Assembly: GCF_037975245.1 (NCBI RefSeq)
Contig: NC_092564.1
Location: 29,000,984-29,064,983 of the forward strand
Length of the DNA stretch: 64,000 nucleotides
From: Apostichopus japonicus
Taxonomy: Eukaryota; Echinodermata; Holothuroidea; Aspidochirotida; Stichopodidae
Direction: 5' to 3'
Shown here: piece after piece, positions 9,764 to 22,696 of the stretch
Numbering within the stretch: position 1 is the stretch's first letter
How the letters are laid out: every line of letters starts with the position of its first letter
Program-made: the position numbers and the translations under genes
Notes under the pieces: generated by a model
Seen by the model: the letters and a program-made list of their open reading frames with translations, nothing else
Told to the model about the DNA's origin: nothing
Databases searched by the model: none

Positions 9764-12260
9764 GCCAGTGATACGTGATTTCAAAGCAGTCAAACCACGT
9801 ATAAAAGAAATATTTTGGAATTGGGTGCTGTGTGTGGGCGTGCAGGGGGGCCAAAAGAACCTGATTTATGATTTATGAACAAAAATAGAAATCATATAGA
9901 CAAAAGCCTTTCCCGGTCAGATAATTACACGAAATTGGTGTATAACAAAGACAAGGGTGTCTTCTACTCCACGTCTAATTTTAATGTCGATGGGTGTTTC
10001 AGAGAGGACAAGAGAGGAGGCTGAAAAGAGGCGGTTTTCCAATTTGTACACTGATAAAGAACACGTATTTCTATCTTGTAGCCTATTTTGGGACCACGTA
10101 TCTCCCGAACGGGAGCAGATATGGACCTGGGAGTTGCAGATTTGGGCTCCTGAGCATCGATTACTCCCTGTTACGTCTTTTGGGCTAAATCGATTTGGGG
10201 TCAATTTTTGGCAATTTTTATTTGCGCCAAAAATAGGTTTTTTGTCTGAAAAGTTAAAAAAGTACCTCTTCTTGGTACCCAATTCCAAAATAAACTTCAG
10301 ATTCGTAATCAGCGTGTCGCGAACTACCAGAAAAGATACACATTTATCGATTTTGCGACAACAAATTTTTGCACCTCAAACTTGCAAAAGTAAGACCGAA
10401 AAACTTTTACGACGAACAAAGGTTTAAAATCTTTTGTTGCCCCTAAAAGTTTTTCTTTTGTTCTATTGTTCTGTTGCATAACTGAGCGAAAGAAGTTTCA
10501 TAAGAGAGCGCTCGACGCATCTTGCCAGTGATACGTGATTTCAAAGCAGTCAAATCAAACCTTTGTTTGTCATTTTGAGTTTTATCTTGACATTTATGAA
10601 TAAATGGGTCAGTTTTGGCAAAAACTGCAAGGGGTACGTACCCATTACGGTGTTTATAGGTGAAAAAACTTGTTGTCGCAAAGGCGATAAATGTGTATCT
10701 TTTCTGGTAGTTCGCGACACGCTGATTACGAATCTGAAGTATATTTTGTAATTGGGTGTTGCGTGGGGGCGTGCGGGGGGGGGGGGGAACTGAATTATGA
10801 TTTATGAAAAAAATAGAAATCTATAGACAAAAAGCCTTTCCCGGTCAGATATTTACACGAAATTAGTGTATAACAAAAACAAGGGTGTCTTCTACTCCAC
10901 GTCTAATTTTAATGTCGATGGGTGTTTCAGAGAGGACAAGAGAGGAGGCTGAAAAGAGGCGGTTTTCCAATTTGTACACTGATAAAGAACACGTATTTCT
11001 ATCTTGTAGCCTACTTTGGGACCACGTATCTCCCGAACGGGAGCAGATATGGACCTGGGAGTTGCAGATTTGGGCTCCTGAGCATCGATTACTCCCTGTT
11101 ACGTCTTTTGGGCTAAATCGATTTGGGGTCAATTTTTGGCAATTTTTATTTGCGCCAAAAATAGGTTTTTTGTCTGAAAAGTTAAAAAAGTACCTCTTCT
11201 TGGTACCCAATTCCAAAATAAACTTCAGATTCGTAATCAGCGTGTCGCGAACTGCCAGAAAAGATACACATTTATCGATTTTGCGACAACAAATTTTTGC
11301 ACCTCAAACTTGCAAAAGTAAGACCGAAAAACTTTTACGACGAACAAAGGTTTAAAATCTTTTGTTGCCCCTAAAAGTTTTTCTTTTGTTCTATTGTTCT
11401 GTTGCATAACTGAGCGAAAGAAGTTTCATAAGAGAGCGCTCGACGCATCTTGCCAGTGATACGTGATTTCAAAGCAGTCAAATCAAACCTTTGTTTGTCA
11501 TTTTGAGTTTTATCTTGACATTTATGAATAAATGGGTCAGTTTTGGCAAAAACTGCAAGGGGTACGTACCCATTACGGTTTTTATAGGTGAAAAAACTTG
11601 TTGTCGCAAAGGCGATAAATGTGTATCTTTTCTGGTAGTTCGCGACACGCTGATTACGAATCTGAAGTATATTTTGTAATTGGGTGTTGTGTGGGGGCGT
11701 GCGGGGGGGGGGGGAACTGAATTATGATTTATGAAAAAAATAGAAATCTATAGACAAAAAGCCTTTCCCGGTCAGATATTTACACGAAATTAGTGTATAA
11801 CAAAAACAAGGGTGTCTTCTACTCCACGTCTAATTTTAATGTCGATGGGTGTTTCAGAGAGGACAAGAGAGGAGGCTGAAAAGAGGCGGTTTTCCAATTT
11901 GTACACTGATAAAGAACACGTATTTCTATCTTGTAGCCTACTTTGGGACCACGTATCCCCCGAACGGAAGCAGATATGGACCTGGGAGTTGCAGATTTGG
12001 GCTCCTGAGCATCGATTACTCCATGTTACGTCATTTGGGCGAAACCGATTTTGGGTCAGTTTTGGGGAAAAAATCAAATCAGGTGTTTTGCCCCCACACA
12101 ACACCCAATTCCAAAATAAACATCAGATTCGTAATCAGCGTGTCGCGAACTACCAGAAAAGATACATATTTATCGACTTTGTCGTACGAGTGAGCTCGAC
12201 GCATCTTGCCAGTGATACGTGATTTCAAAGCTGTCAAATCAAAGTTCAAACCATTGTTTG
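9762..12260. repeat. Tandem array of ~0.76-0.93-kb units with internal inverted repeats
   Basis: The landmark TTGCCAGTGATACGTGATT recurs at about 9,762, 10,522, 11,450 and 12,205, giving units of 760, 928 and 755 bp. The full unit contains an inverted repeat of about 60-bp arms (for example 10,303-10,364 against 10,668-10,735). It also contains a 156-codon open frame present nearly unchanged in the first two units (9,957 and 10,885) and shortened in the third (11,812). That protein has no motif I recognise, and a frame conserved between nearly identical copies is not evidence of coding. It is most likely a tandemly amplified MITE or satellite-like element. Confidence 0.8.
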
Positions 12261-12264
12261 TCAT

Positions 12265-15200
12265 TTTGATTTTTTATGGTTTATAAGGTTCTAAGTTTTG
12301 GCAAAATTGTTCTACTGAAAGTTGGGGAGGAAAGGGTGGGGGTGGGCTGGGTTGTATTATGCATTACAAAACACATTACAGAATGTTTCAATTGGCTTAA
12401 AAGGGTGTAGTAGACCTATTGCTTTAGTTACAAGGCCTTTCAAAGGGCAAAACGATTTTTGAGAAATATCTACCTTTCATATCGACTGCAATATCATCCT
12501 GTCTTGTCAAAACAATTTTGTTGGCAAACTAGTCTGTCAGATTATTCATAACATCCTGTTATATTATGTATGTGTGGGTATGTTAAGCGAGGTCAACTTC
12601 CAGTTCCATTTGTAAGGACCAGACAAGTTCTCAAATCACTCTCTGTTTTTTCTTCTACACACTAGAAATAAGAGAGAGAGAGACAGACAAGAAATAAACA
12701 CGGAAAGAAAAGGAATTTCAGGAATGCCTGTTTATTTTTCCACCTCTTGCGGATCACGATATTACCCCCCCCCGCCCCACCATTTCTGATTGAAAATTAA
12801 TACCGAGTTTAGAAAGGTTAGGGTAACAGTAAATTTTGTCCGAAAACTATCAATATTGAAAAAGAGAAGACCCTGTCACTCCCCTGCCTGGGATTAAGAG
12901 TCGATCAGAAGTCTTCTCTTCAAACCAACCAAACGCTTCACAAACAGAACCTCTTTTCTGGAAAGGAAAAAAGAAAACACTTCAGATCGACCTGGGTGAT
13001 CTTGCCGTACAAATACAACATCAGGATTAATACCATGGCAATTTCTTTACAGCGTTTCTGACCGTCATCATTCACTTTCCGATAACTATTTTTAGGTTTC
13101 GTTATATCAATATTCAAATTTGGTTACATAACACTAATTAACTACCATACAGGATATACATTCAACTTTTTATCTCAATTTAAACTTTTTGTGAACTTTG
13201 TATCATTTTACAGCCTTGCAGTTATACCTCACCTCACCTTCCCAAATTTTTTTTTTCCATTCTTTTTTTTTATATTTCTGTGCAAAGAATCTATTTTTCC
13301 AAAATTGTAGTTGGGCTAACTACATGCATGAACTATACAATCTGTGGGGTATCAGTTGCCATGGTGACTGCAAAACCCTCCACTTTAAACATGAACGCTC
13401 ACATGACAACAACATGGAAAATCAGGCATAGGAATCATGCTAATTTTGATATATGACATAATTATTCATTGTGCTATTAATTTCAGTACACCTGTAATGA
13501 ACATCAGTTGATCCAAACTTTTCTATAAATACTGCCTATTTCTTTTTCTAATATTTCCCTTCAACCTCTCCTATTGTTACAAATCTCTTAATAAGGCACC
13601 ACCCCGACATACACACAATGGCTGCAGAATGAGTAATTGCAACCACATCACCATGGTAACCTCAAAAATAGGCAAAATACCAAGGAAGTTGTTGAATGAA
13701 CCCGCCCAGAGGTACACCGGGATACACTTCCTCGTGGTCTGAAGATAGCTATTCCCTTATTATCCAATCACAGCATGCATAACTACAGGTTTGTTCACAC
13801 CTCCCCATGCTGGCTTTTGAAACTTGTGAAATGCATTTGAAGTTTACAGGCAAATATTATTCTGCATCATCATCATAGCTACACCTTTCATAAATCAAGA
13901 TCAAGACTAGATACAAATAACGAGTCAAAAGCGGGCTAACAGACTTCATACTTTAACAACCGGTCGCCGTATTTCACTGCTTTTTCTGTGTAAAAACTTT
14001 AAAAAAACCGAATACGGTTTAATATTCCTATATAAATAACATAGACGAAACAACATTGAAGAACTATCTTAGTAATGTCAATAATTGAGAATACAAGTCG
14101 TAATGAAATACTTTAAACATGAATACATGCATCCAAGACGTAACCTTAACACAAGGAATGAGGAATATATTCATACTTTTTATGTGTCTAGCCATTTAAT
14201 TATTATGAATTAAGAGAAAAAACAGTAAAGATTGTTTTTAAGCTTGGCTTTGTTGTACAAATGAAGATTACATCTCATATCCAGGGAAAATAGGAAAAAA
14301 TTTCAACATGCAGTCATATTTGAAAAACAAAATACCCTTTGAAATGTTTGTTTCCATTTTTCTTTCATTACAAAATACCAGGTTTCACAAAGCCCATTCA
14401 TTCTTCATCCATTCAACAAGGTTAATTGTTTTATTCATGCTCCGCTACACTACTAAACAAACCACATTCCATACAGATCGGCCTCTGTTGACCAGATGCT
14501 GTTACTGAAATATTCCCCATTTTCTTTCTTTTGTTAAACCTGAGAAAATCAAAAGACCTATATGATAATTACGTTATTTTTGTTTTGTTTTCGATACCAT
14601 TAAAATTGCACTTACTAAGGTACACCTACAACTAAATTTTAAGAAGGTCTGAATCCAAAGCCAATAGAAAAAAAAGAGGAAGGAAAAAAAGCTATCCTTC
14701 AAATATGGAAACAAAATGAAGCATGCCTGTGAAGTGTACATAAAACGATGTGTTTATATGAGAGCAAATGCACACCTAACAGGCAGATTCATAGTGTTCC
14801 TTATTGAATATACAGAAATATTTTGGCAAAGCGATTTTCAATGTCTACTTTCACTACAGCAGTTCTAATGTGGTTTAAATCTTGGCTGTATTTTTGAAGT
14901 TCAAGGACTAAAATTAATAACAGTATGTATAAAAAGTGACGTTTGTGCTCCAATGTAATAAGATTACGAATGAGTGGCTTTTCTCGATCGTAAAGGCAGT
15001 TTGTATATGTCAAAGAGCTGTAGTTATCATGATTTCTATCACTGTGACCTGGCCTCAAAACAGAAACAAAAGACAAACTTTCTCTTCACAACATGCAAAC
15101 ATTCAGATAGGTTAAAAAAAAAAAATACATATGAGAACAACATTTCAGGGAAATACACAAACCGAACCGACACATGGTCCGGTTATGGAAACCGGGGCAT

Positions 15201-15831
15201 GCAAGAAGGAAGGGGCCTTTATGTGCGCCACTCTCATACATATCTACACAAAATACTAACCGAGGAAAGTGATATGACTCCAATGCTTAAAATCTGTATA
15301 TGCTTAAAATCTGTTCCGACAAATACATGATATGTACTATACTAAAAAGTTACATTATGCGACTGGAGTAAATAGACCGTGTACGCTCTACAATCCTGTT
15401 AGCCTAAAATTTAAGAGAAAAGTGAGGGGAAAAAATAATAAAGAGAGGGAGAAAACTTTCCCCTGGAACAAATTCTGATACAGTCTAGAGTTAATTTCAC
15501 TATTTAACAACAACCCAATAAACTTATATAATGGAAGCCAACAACAACAAAAAATCTGGCCCAAAAAAATCTGGACATTTTTATACGGTTGACCTCTGCC
15601 CTGACTACTTCCTGTCACCATGGACACTCGAGAGAAGCTTCTCGCATCACGGAGTAGGCATATACTTGACTTACATGTAGCTGTTATAATGCGTCTACAA
15701 ACACAGTACTTGCAAAGAGAGAAAAAAAACTTCTTTTTCTTGGTCGGCGAGAGGGGAAAGTCCTTCAAGGGGGATCCTTCGATGCTCTGACTGCCCTCGG
15801 GGTAGGGGGGTGCCTTGTCATCGTTGTCTAC
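12265..15831. other. Downstream flank of the adducin-like locus, possible 3' UTR
   Basis: No coding segment was recognised. Being directly downstream (minus strand) of the last adducin-like exon, part of 14-15.8 kb could be 3' untranslated sequence. Candidate minus-strand AATAAA signals are seen as TTTATT near 14,429 and 12,729, but none can be chosen from sequence alone. Confidence 0.3.
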
Positions 15832-15884
15832 CTACTTGCCCTTCACGATACTGACTGTGGTTGTATCTACTGTCCCCGGTTGAT
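15832..15884 (-). pseudogene. Adducin-like last exon
   Basis: After acceptor CTCTTTCAG it reads QPGTVDTTTVSIVKGK and ends at TAG (15,832-15,834). The phase fits the preceding exon exactly. The lysine-rich MARCKS-like end of vertebrate adducins is absent, so this is either a short isoform end or a lineage difference. Confidence 0.55.
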
Positions 15885-15978
15885 CTGAAAGAGTTGTGAA
15901 CAGAGAGTGACATTGATGAGATCATAATTTAAATTCAAACCCAACAGAAACGCACCTATCTATGCATGTGATGTATTG

Positions 15979-16245
15979 GTTGCCGGACAAATACCCCCCG
16001 GACAAATACCCCCTGGACATATACCCCCCGGACTCATACCTCCGGGACAAGTACCCCCCGGACAATCACCCCCCGGACAAAAACCCCCGAGGACGAATAC
16101 CTACGAGGACAACTACCCCCCGGACAAATACCCCCGGGACATACACCACCGAGGACAAATACCCCCGAGGATAAGTACCCCCCAGACAACTACCCTTGGA
16201 CATACACCCACGAGGACAAATACCCCCGAGGACAATTAACCCCAC
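15979..16245 (+). repeat. Foldback copy 2, left minisatellite arm
   Basis: About 18 units of GGACAAATACCCCC type with small variations. Two overlapping open frames here are only the repeat read in two frames. Confidence 0.9.
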
Positions 16246-16599
16246 CCCCCAGCAATTACCTCCGGGAAAACTCTACCCGCACAAATACACCGGCACAGAT
16301 ACCTCACCCAGGTTACTACCTGAACTAAACCAGAATACGCCCCAGCCCCCCCCCCCACCCCTACGAGCCCGTTAACCAAGCGGACCTTTAGCTGGTGAAC
16401 TCCGTAGTACGAAAGCCCATTAGGGCCATGAAAGAAAATTTTCTTAATCTGGTATATCAGATTATTATTCTGATATATCAGATTATTATTCTGATATATC
16501 AGATTATTATTCTGATATGAAACGTTAAAGCATCTGACAATCCAAAAATGCATGTAGTAATTAGAAATTGACCGGATGTTCCACGTCTTCTATATAACC

Positions 16600-17027
16600 C
16601 AGGGTTGTCCAACCTACGGCCCGCGGGCCACAGTGCGGCCCGCCGCAAGGTCCCGTCCGGCCCGCCAACCTCATTAATTTACAAATGTACTTTTACCCAG
16701 GAATCCTTTTTTGATAAATTTCAGAGATCATTATATCTCAATATGAAGATTGTTTTGATACAGATCAGAAGGCTTGTGAAGTGTCATTTCCTGCAATCTG
16801 GGGGTCTTTTGGGCGATTTTTATTCTTGCACGCCACGGGCCAACCTACGGTTGCGCTCCGCTTGTATGGAAACTTCATTTCCCATACAGACCCCTAGCGG
16901 GGCCACTGAAATTTGCCGCTCTGGCACGAAACCCTGGATATGCCACAGGAGCTTGTAGGCTCATGCGGCCCCTCCTTTATCAAAATCATTCGAGGTGGCC
17001 TCCTCATCAAAAGGTTGGACAACCCTG
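16600..17027. mobile_element. hAT-type MITE inside foldback copy 2
   Basis: The 428-bp element has ends CAGGGTTGTCCAACCT and AGGTTGGACAACCCTG. The 8-bp target duplication ATATAACC is exact at 16,592-16,599 and 17,028-17,035. GC-rich blocks (GGCCCGC) lie near the left end. It is non-autonomous; the 118-codon open frame is not credible as a transposase. Confidence 0.9.
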
Positions 17028-17116
17028 ATATAACCAAATTTAAAAGTAAAATAACGTAGCTGATAAAAACTGCTTATCCACAAAATCACCAAGGTTGAAG
17101 AATAAGATGTATGAAG

Positions 17117-17163
17117 TCGGCCTGACGTTTCGACTGTTTTCTACAGTCGAAATGTCAGGCCGA
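17117..17163. repeat. 20-bp-arm hairpin
   Basis: TCGGCCTGACGTTTCGACTG is followed after 7 bases by its complement with one mismatch. Confidence 0.85.
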
Positions 17164-17232
17164 TTTCTTACACCTTATTTAAAAGTATCATAGTTAATAA
17201 CAATAACAATAATACTACTGCTACTGCCACTG

Positions 17233-17339
<107 letters not shown>

Positions 17340-17894
17340 ATTATATCCAATGGATTAAATCTATATGAGAATTCCTCTTGGTAGCTATTGCAGCTGATAA
17401 AACATAACGTAGTGCAGATGAGTTGTAAAATACAGTTGCATTTGTCTAGCAGAGATTTCTTGCTTCCAGGGTGAAGTCCTTCTACTAAAATGGCTGCACA
17501 TGGTATGTATCCACAAAATTGAGTCATGTGTTTTTTCCAGACTGTCTCTTGATTGGCTAGTTGTTGCCATGATACAAAAACATCTACTAGGCCAACTAGG
17601 GTACGGTAGTGAAGATATTTCAACAACAGGTGAGCTTGCCTGATTTATTCTGTTGAGTCACAATGTTAAATAGGCTGACCAGCAGTGAACAAAAGAGATG
17701 ATTTCAAAAGGAATTGCTGGTCTGTTGATGGTGAAAGGCAATTGATGGTTGTGTAGTAAAATCAACTGACAATTGTAAACAAACTGTGATGAAGTACAAA
17801 TGTTTTTAGAATTGATGATAAAATTTCGCTGCAGTTCCGACAACCTCTTTACATTTGTCGTTTAGTTGTACTCCCCCCTTCCCCTTTCTCGTTC

Positions 17895-18150
17895 TTTCAG
17901 ACCGACTACATGGTCACGTGGTTAGAGCATCCGGCTTGTAGCCGGTAGGTTAGGGGTTCGACTCCTGGCTGGGTCATACCGAAGACTGGAACCTACTGCT
18001 ATTGTGCCTGGTGCTCAAGCAATGGAGTAGGGAAAACAAGCCAGTGCGCCACAACTGAAAAAAGGCCGTCGTCGGCGCAACTTAAACCAATTGGTTAGAA
18101 ACTGAGCCGTAAAACCTTAACAAATCAACAAAACAACTCTCTCTCTCTAC
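17895..18150 (+). mobile_element. tRNA-derived SINE
   Basis: A tRNA-like head (about 17,905-17,980) has a box A-like GTGGTTAGAGCATCC, an anticodon-arm-like CCGGCTTGTAGCCGG and a box B-like GGTTCGACTCC. It is followed by ~160 bp of non-tRNA body and an A/C-rich tail. The length and lack of precise tRNA ends argue for a SINE, not a tRNA gene. Confidence 0.65.
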
Positions 18151-20596
18151 CGATCAGGGTACTGCGAAAGGGACCACTGGCGTAGCAAGCGGGGGACAGA
18201 GGAAATAATACCATCAGAAATGTTGGGATCGCAAAAGCGATTGTGAAAAGAACGAGCGATCAAAAACTATTTTAGTACATGGATGTGTAACTGATTGCTC
18301 CAATTTGCATCCAAGGGCATTTCGAAAAATGAGATATATGCAGGCCCATACGCTGGGGGGGGGGGGGGGTCGAATGGTTCGGACGACCATCATATAAATA
18401 AATATTGAAAATTAAGGGGCCACCCATCCCCTAAGACTCCTCCCACACGATACAAATCATTATTGTGAATTCGATTTCCATGGCGAAATCATGCGTGCGT
18501 GTCTGATTTACAAAGCAGAGTGGAAATGGGGAAATGGTGATGGTCGTGGGGAGGGGTATAAGGGAAAAGCGCATTTTGCACATAATGCGCAAAACGCGTA
18601 TTGTATGTAGAATGTATGTAGATCTAGATCTCATTTGAGAATCACGTTACATGCCAGTGATATCAAGAGAAGTACACATGACAAAGTTCTCCTATCCCTA
18701 GTCTCTTTTCGGTCCAACAACAGCGAATAATTGTCGAACAGTGGCACTCCGTGCTTCTGTGAATATTTAGTTTAATTGAGAGTTAAAGATTGAAATAGAA
18801 AGTAAGAATGTATATGATGTCATGCCTGTATTACAAGTTGCAAGTCTGATTTAATCATTTTTACTTCAACTCTTTTCATTTATGACAACTTATGTCTCTA
18901 ACTTTGTTTGTTTAGCCTACCTTCTGTTTTTATTTCAACATGACGTCATATGACCGTAAGATCGGACACGATAATACGGCTGAAAAAAAACTTTGCGTTT
19001 CGTGCGCAATCGAGTTTGTGCCACAGTCGTAATTTATGGGCATTAAAGACTAACCCTAGTCGATTTTTTTTTACCCTACAATCCCAATCCTAGTCCTACC
19101 AGTCCTAGGTACGTCCCTGCCTATAAGCTGATACAGTATCGGTATTCTGTAGCAACTAAGATTAAAAATATAACATTGTTGAAAACATAACATATTACCT
19201 AGGAAGATTTATTGCACATGCCTCAATTTTTTTTTTCTTCTATTGGTGCGTCCAGGGAACTGCTACTCAGAGTAGCAGTTCCATGGAGAGTCGTCGCGCA
19301 AGTAATTTTGTGTGTATACAGAATTTGCATATACCAGACTTGCGTGTATACTAATTTTGTGTTTATATACCGGGGCCTCTTGTCGACTTGTCTCGTTTGT
19401 GATTTAATCTTCCTTGTAGTTTCGCACAGTGCTCAGAGTACAAGACAGGCAGGTTTGTAACTATTACAATCTGATCCTGTTCCCGGGGTCGTCATTTAAT
19501 GTCCCAATCCGACAGACGTGAGTCAATTCGCAGCCTTTAGCCACTTTCCGGAATGCTGAGAGAGTAGGTAGCAACCTGTCCGTCGCCACTGCAGGAGAGC
19601 CTTGTCGAACCTAACTAATGATCACAGTTAACCCGAATCAATTGCTTACCACTACAATGGAATCAACAACAACTGCAGTACAGCTACTGGACTGCACCGG
19701 AAATTGAGCATTACAGCTTTTGAGAGCCATACTCGAGATGGGAATTGAACCTGTGGGGCCAGCGTCACAAACACACAAAATGGAGGCGTGAAGAAGTGAA
19801 GATCTTAAGAGACATTTTTGTAGGGGTGGGGACCTTGAGGTGTAGTTTTTTGATACCTCAAAATAAAAACACACGCTCAATGCTGATTGTGTATATGTGA
19901 CATCACCATGAATTTGGATGCCCCAAATCCCCCAAATTTACCCGGAACTCCTGAAGGCGCCATTGATGTTAGTATAGTCTTGCCTTAGAAGGGCAACAAA
20001 TTACACCATTTGGCATCTAAGCACACTTTCGTACAGTAGAAAATCTCTTAAAGGTGATGGGACACCCCGTGAAAAATCCCGGGTAAGCGCCAGACGCTAC
20101 CGGCCTTTGTAAAAATTATTACAAGGAAAACCTATTATTCATTGGCTTATGGGTGGCAATTTGTGGGCAATGTAGCAATCACTAATCTGTTTATAGTTGG
20201 AATGTAGAATTATTATAACTAGGGAAAATTAAATTGATTTCTTAGATTATCATCATTCTTTTTGCAAACAGAATGACCAGAGAATAGGTTTTTTTCAAAT
20301 GGTAGTGACGTCGTGGTCTCAAGCCTCTTTCTTTACTTATGTTTCATACAATCGTACATACTATTATGAAACCTTACAGGAAATTCTGCTGGTATAACGG
20401 GCTACACCGTAACCGGGTTTGACTATGATAGCCCAGCGGTCCATGAAACAATGCATGGGGGTATGGATGATGATCATGCACACCAAACTAGAGGGGTGGA
20501 CCGTGGTTGTGCTTGCCCCACCCCTCCCTTCTGCTCCTCCCATCCTAAAATGGCGTGCACTCACAGGAAAAAATAGCTTAGAATAAGCAAAACAAG

Positions 20597-20860
20597 AGGA
20601 GCGTGGAGGCCGAGTGGCTAATGCTTTTGTTTTATATATAATCCTGTTATGTTGTGTCCTTGGGCAAGACACTTTTATCTCGACAGCCCCTCTCCATCCA
20701 GGTGTATAAATGGGAACCTGTGAGGTAAGTAAGGTGTGTGCGCTGGATTCTCAGCAGCCAGCCTGATGACCAGGGATTCAAAGTGCTATGAGATGGCTGT
20801 GCCATATAAAGCGCTATACAAAAACTAACATAACATAACAAATCATCAAGTAAAATTACT
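20597..20860 (+). mobile_element. SINE-like repeat with a shared body
   Basis: It begins GGAGGCCGAGTGGCTAATGC (box A-like), has the core TGTCCTTGGGCAAGACAC and ends in AACATAACATAAC-type repeats. Its 3' portion is present in foldback copy 1 (about 1,110-1,165, inverted), so it belonged to the foldback interior before that copy was deleted. The box B is not recognisable. Confidence 0.6.
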
Positions 20861-21261
20861 CAGAAGAACACTTGAAAATGGTAAGTCGCAATAAGCCGGA
20901 ATTCTTCGGCGATTAATAATACAGAATAGTGTCACTATAACAAATAGTAAATTAATAGTTAGTACCAGCAGTGAGCAATTCCCAACCCAACCCCCGGGCC
21001 TCGGTCCATTGTCAAACCGTATCCAGAAGTTTTGGGGGCTTATATATGAAAAGCTTGAATCTATTTAAAAGTCGGGAGGAGGTTATAAGGGCCAGGACAC
21101 ACGACGACCCTAGTGGTGTCAGTTTAACCGTCACCCTGACCCAATTGTAAATATGCTCTCGGAGTTGCCCGAGGGACCAGGGTATATGTTGAGGCCTGCG
21201 GGAAACTAAACTCGAAAAAGACTGGCGTATCCGTCGCTGCATCCGTCCCCTATAGTTAACG

Positions 21262-21521
21262 GCATATGTCCAGGGGTATATTCGTCCGGGGGTATTTATC
21301 CGGGGGTATTCGTCCTCGGGGTAAGTTGTCCGGGTGGGTACTTGTCCGGGGGGTAATTGTCCGGGGGGTATCTGTCCGGGTGGTAGTTGTCCTGGGGGGT
21401 AGTTGTCCGGGATGGTATTTGTCCGGGGGGTATCTGTCCGGGTGGTAATCGTCCGGGGGGTTATTGTCTGGGGGGTAATCGTCCGGGGGGTATTTGTCTG
21501 GGGGGTATTTGTCCGGTCACG
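21262..21521 (-). repeat. Foldback copy 2, right minisatellite arm
   Basis: The inverted array (GGGGGTATTTGTCC type), ending CCGGTCACG at the target duplication. Confidence 0.9.
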
Positions 21522-21794
21522 GATGTATTGAGTGGACCATAGTATGGTCTCTCATGGCTTACCTGTACATACATACATACACACACACATACATACTATA
21601 GCCAACTTATTTTAAGTTTTAAGAGGGTTGTGCTGGGTTAAGAGAGAGGAAGCTGGAGAATACAGGACTAAGATGAATTGTAAAATCACAATTCACAGCT
21701 AGGTTATGTAGCCGTGTCTTGAACAGGAAGAAAGACAACGACCTTCCATCTCTCTCTCTCTACCAGTAAGTGGTACGCTCTAGCAGACTATTAC

Positions 21795-21923
21795 CTCCGT
21801 GAATGGTCACAGTCTTAGTTGTAATTTTCTGTGTTCCGATCTTCTCTCCATCCTCACTCTCCTCCTTGGTTTCTTTAATTTCAGTCTCCTCGGCTTGCAC
21901 GATCAGCTCAATCTCCTTCACAT
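21795..21923 (-). pseudogene. Adducin-like exon: acidic tail
   Basis: Acceptor CTCTTCAAG and donor GGAG|GTAATA, phase 1 to 1. It encodes a Glu-rich stretch starting DVKEIELIVQAEETEIKE and ending ITTKTVTIHG. Assignment rests on phase agreement with both neighbours and on position; similarity to known adducin tails is weak here. Confidence 0.6.
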
Positions 21924-22527
21924 CTTGAAGAGGACATCTTCACATATGGAAGAGGAGAGAAAAGTAGATCTATGAGTGAGAGATGATGATGATGATGTAA
22001 TCCATCGACTGAGAGCGGGTCAACACCACCCTCCAGAGGTGTGACGACAGACCATTCTATTTCAGCCTACAAGCAGGGTATAAGCTAGGGTGATGGTGTA
22101 AGTAGGTAGCAGTGGTGGTGAGGGGGGGGGTTGGGATGATAGCGGAGTTTAACAGAATTGGAGTGGGAGGGTAGGAGCAGGATTTTAATGTGTTAGGATG
22201 GGGAGGGGGGTAGCATGATTTAAGCCAGAAATGGAACTGCTGAGGAGAGATTCAAATCTGTGTTGCGGAGGAGGAAATGTACAGAGATGGGTTTTCTCAC
22301 TCTCCTTGAAGAGTTAAACAGACAGACTTATACTGATAACATCTAAAGTAGGGTGTAAATCTGTCTTTCATGACAATTCCTTTCCTTGGAGATCCTAGCC
22401 ATGTCAGTGAGCCCTCATATCAGACCAATATGCCCACCCCCTGGACTCCCCCCCCCCCCCAAACCACCAAAAAAAAAACATGGATAGAAAAATTATCTAC
22501 AGGACTTGTAAAATGAGATGAACAAAC

Positions 22528-22696
22528 CTTGACCAGTTTTGTCCGCAATTTCTTTCTTGTAATCAAGGATTTCTCTCTCTGACATCGACGTGAATGGATT
22601 GGGAGCGTAGGCCGTTCACAGTACAGCCTCATCTTGGTACTCCCTCTGGGTAAGTTCTTTAGACTTGGCGTAGACTTGAGGGCTCGTGTCGATTGG
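22528..22696 (-). pseudogene. Adducin-like exon: APNPF tail motif, in-frame TGA
   Basis: It runs from acceptor CCCTCCTCAG to donor AAG|GTTTGT, phase 0 to 1. It reads YAKSKELTQREYQDEAVL, TGA (22,616-22,618), TAYAPNPFTSMSEREI and on. Similarity to human ADD2 continues on both sides of the stop (SK...EKEYQ before it, G-P-N-P-F after it), so the TGA is inside the exon and not an intron border. There is no AG between the stop and the APNPF codons. Confidence 0.8.

Noticed and set aside
9957-11355. A 156-codon frame repeated in the tandem array as a possible gene family
   Set aside because: The copies are nearly identical in DNA, so conservation of the frame shows nothing; there is no known motif, and the third unit breaks it.
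15962-16239. Two overlapping proline-rich frames
   Set aside because: They are the foldback minisatellite arm read in two frames, which has no stops because of its unit length.
16605-16958. A 118-codon frame within the hAT MITE
   Set aside because: It lies wholly inside a 428-bp non-autonomous element and has no transposase motif.
17905-17980. A genuine tRNA gene
   Set aside because: The head is tRNA-like, but acceptor-stem pairing and precise ends are missing and a SINE body follows.
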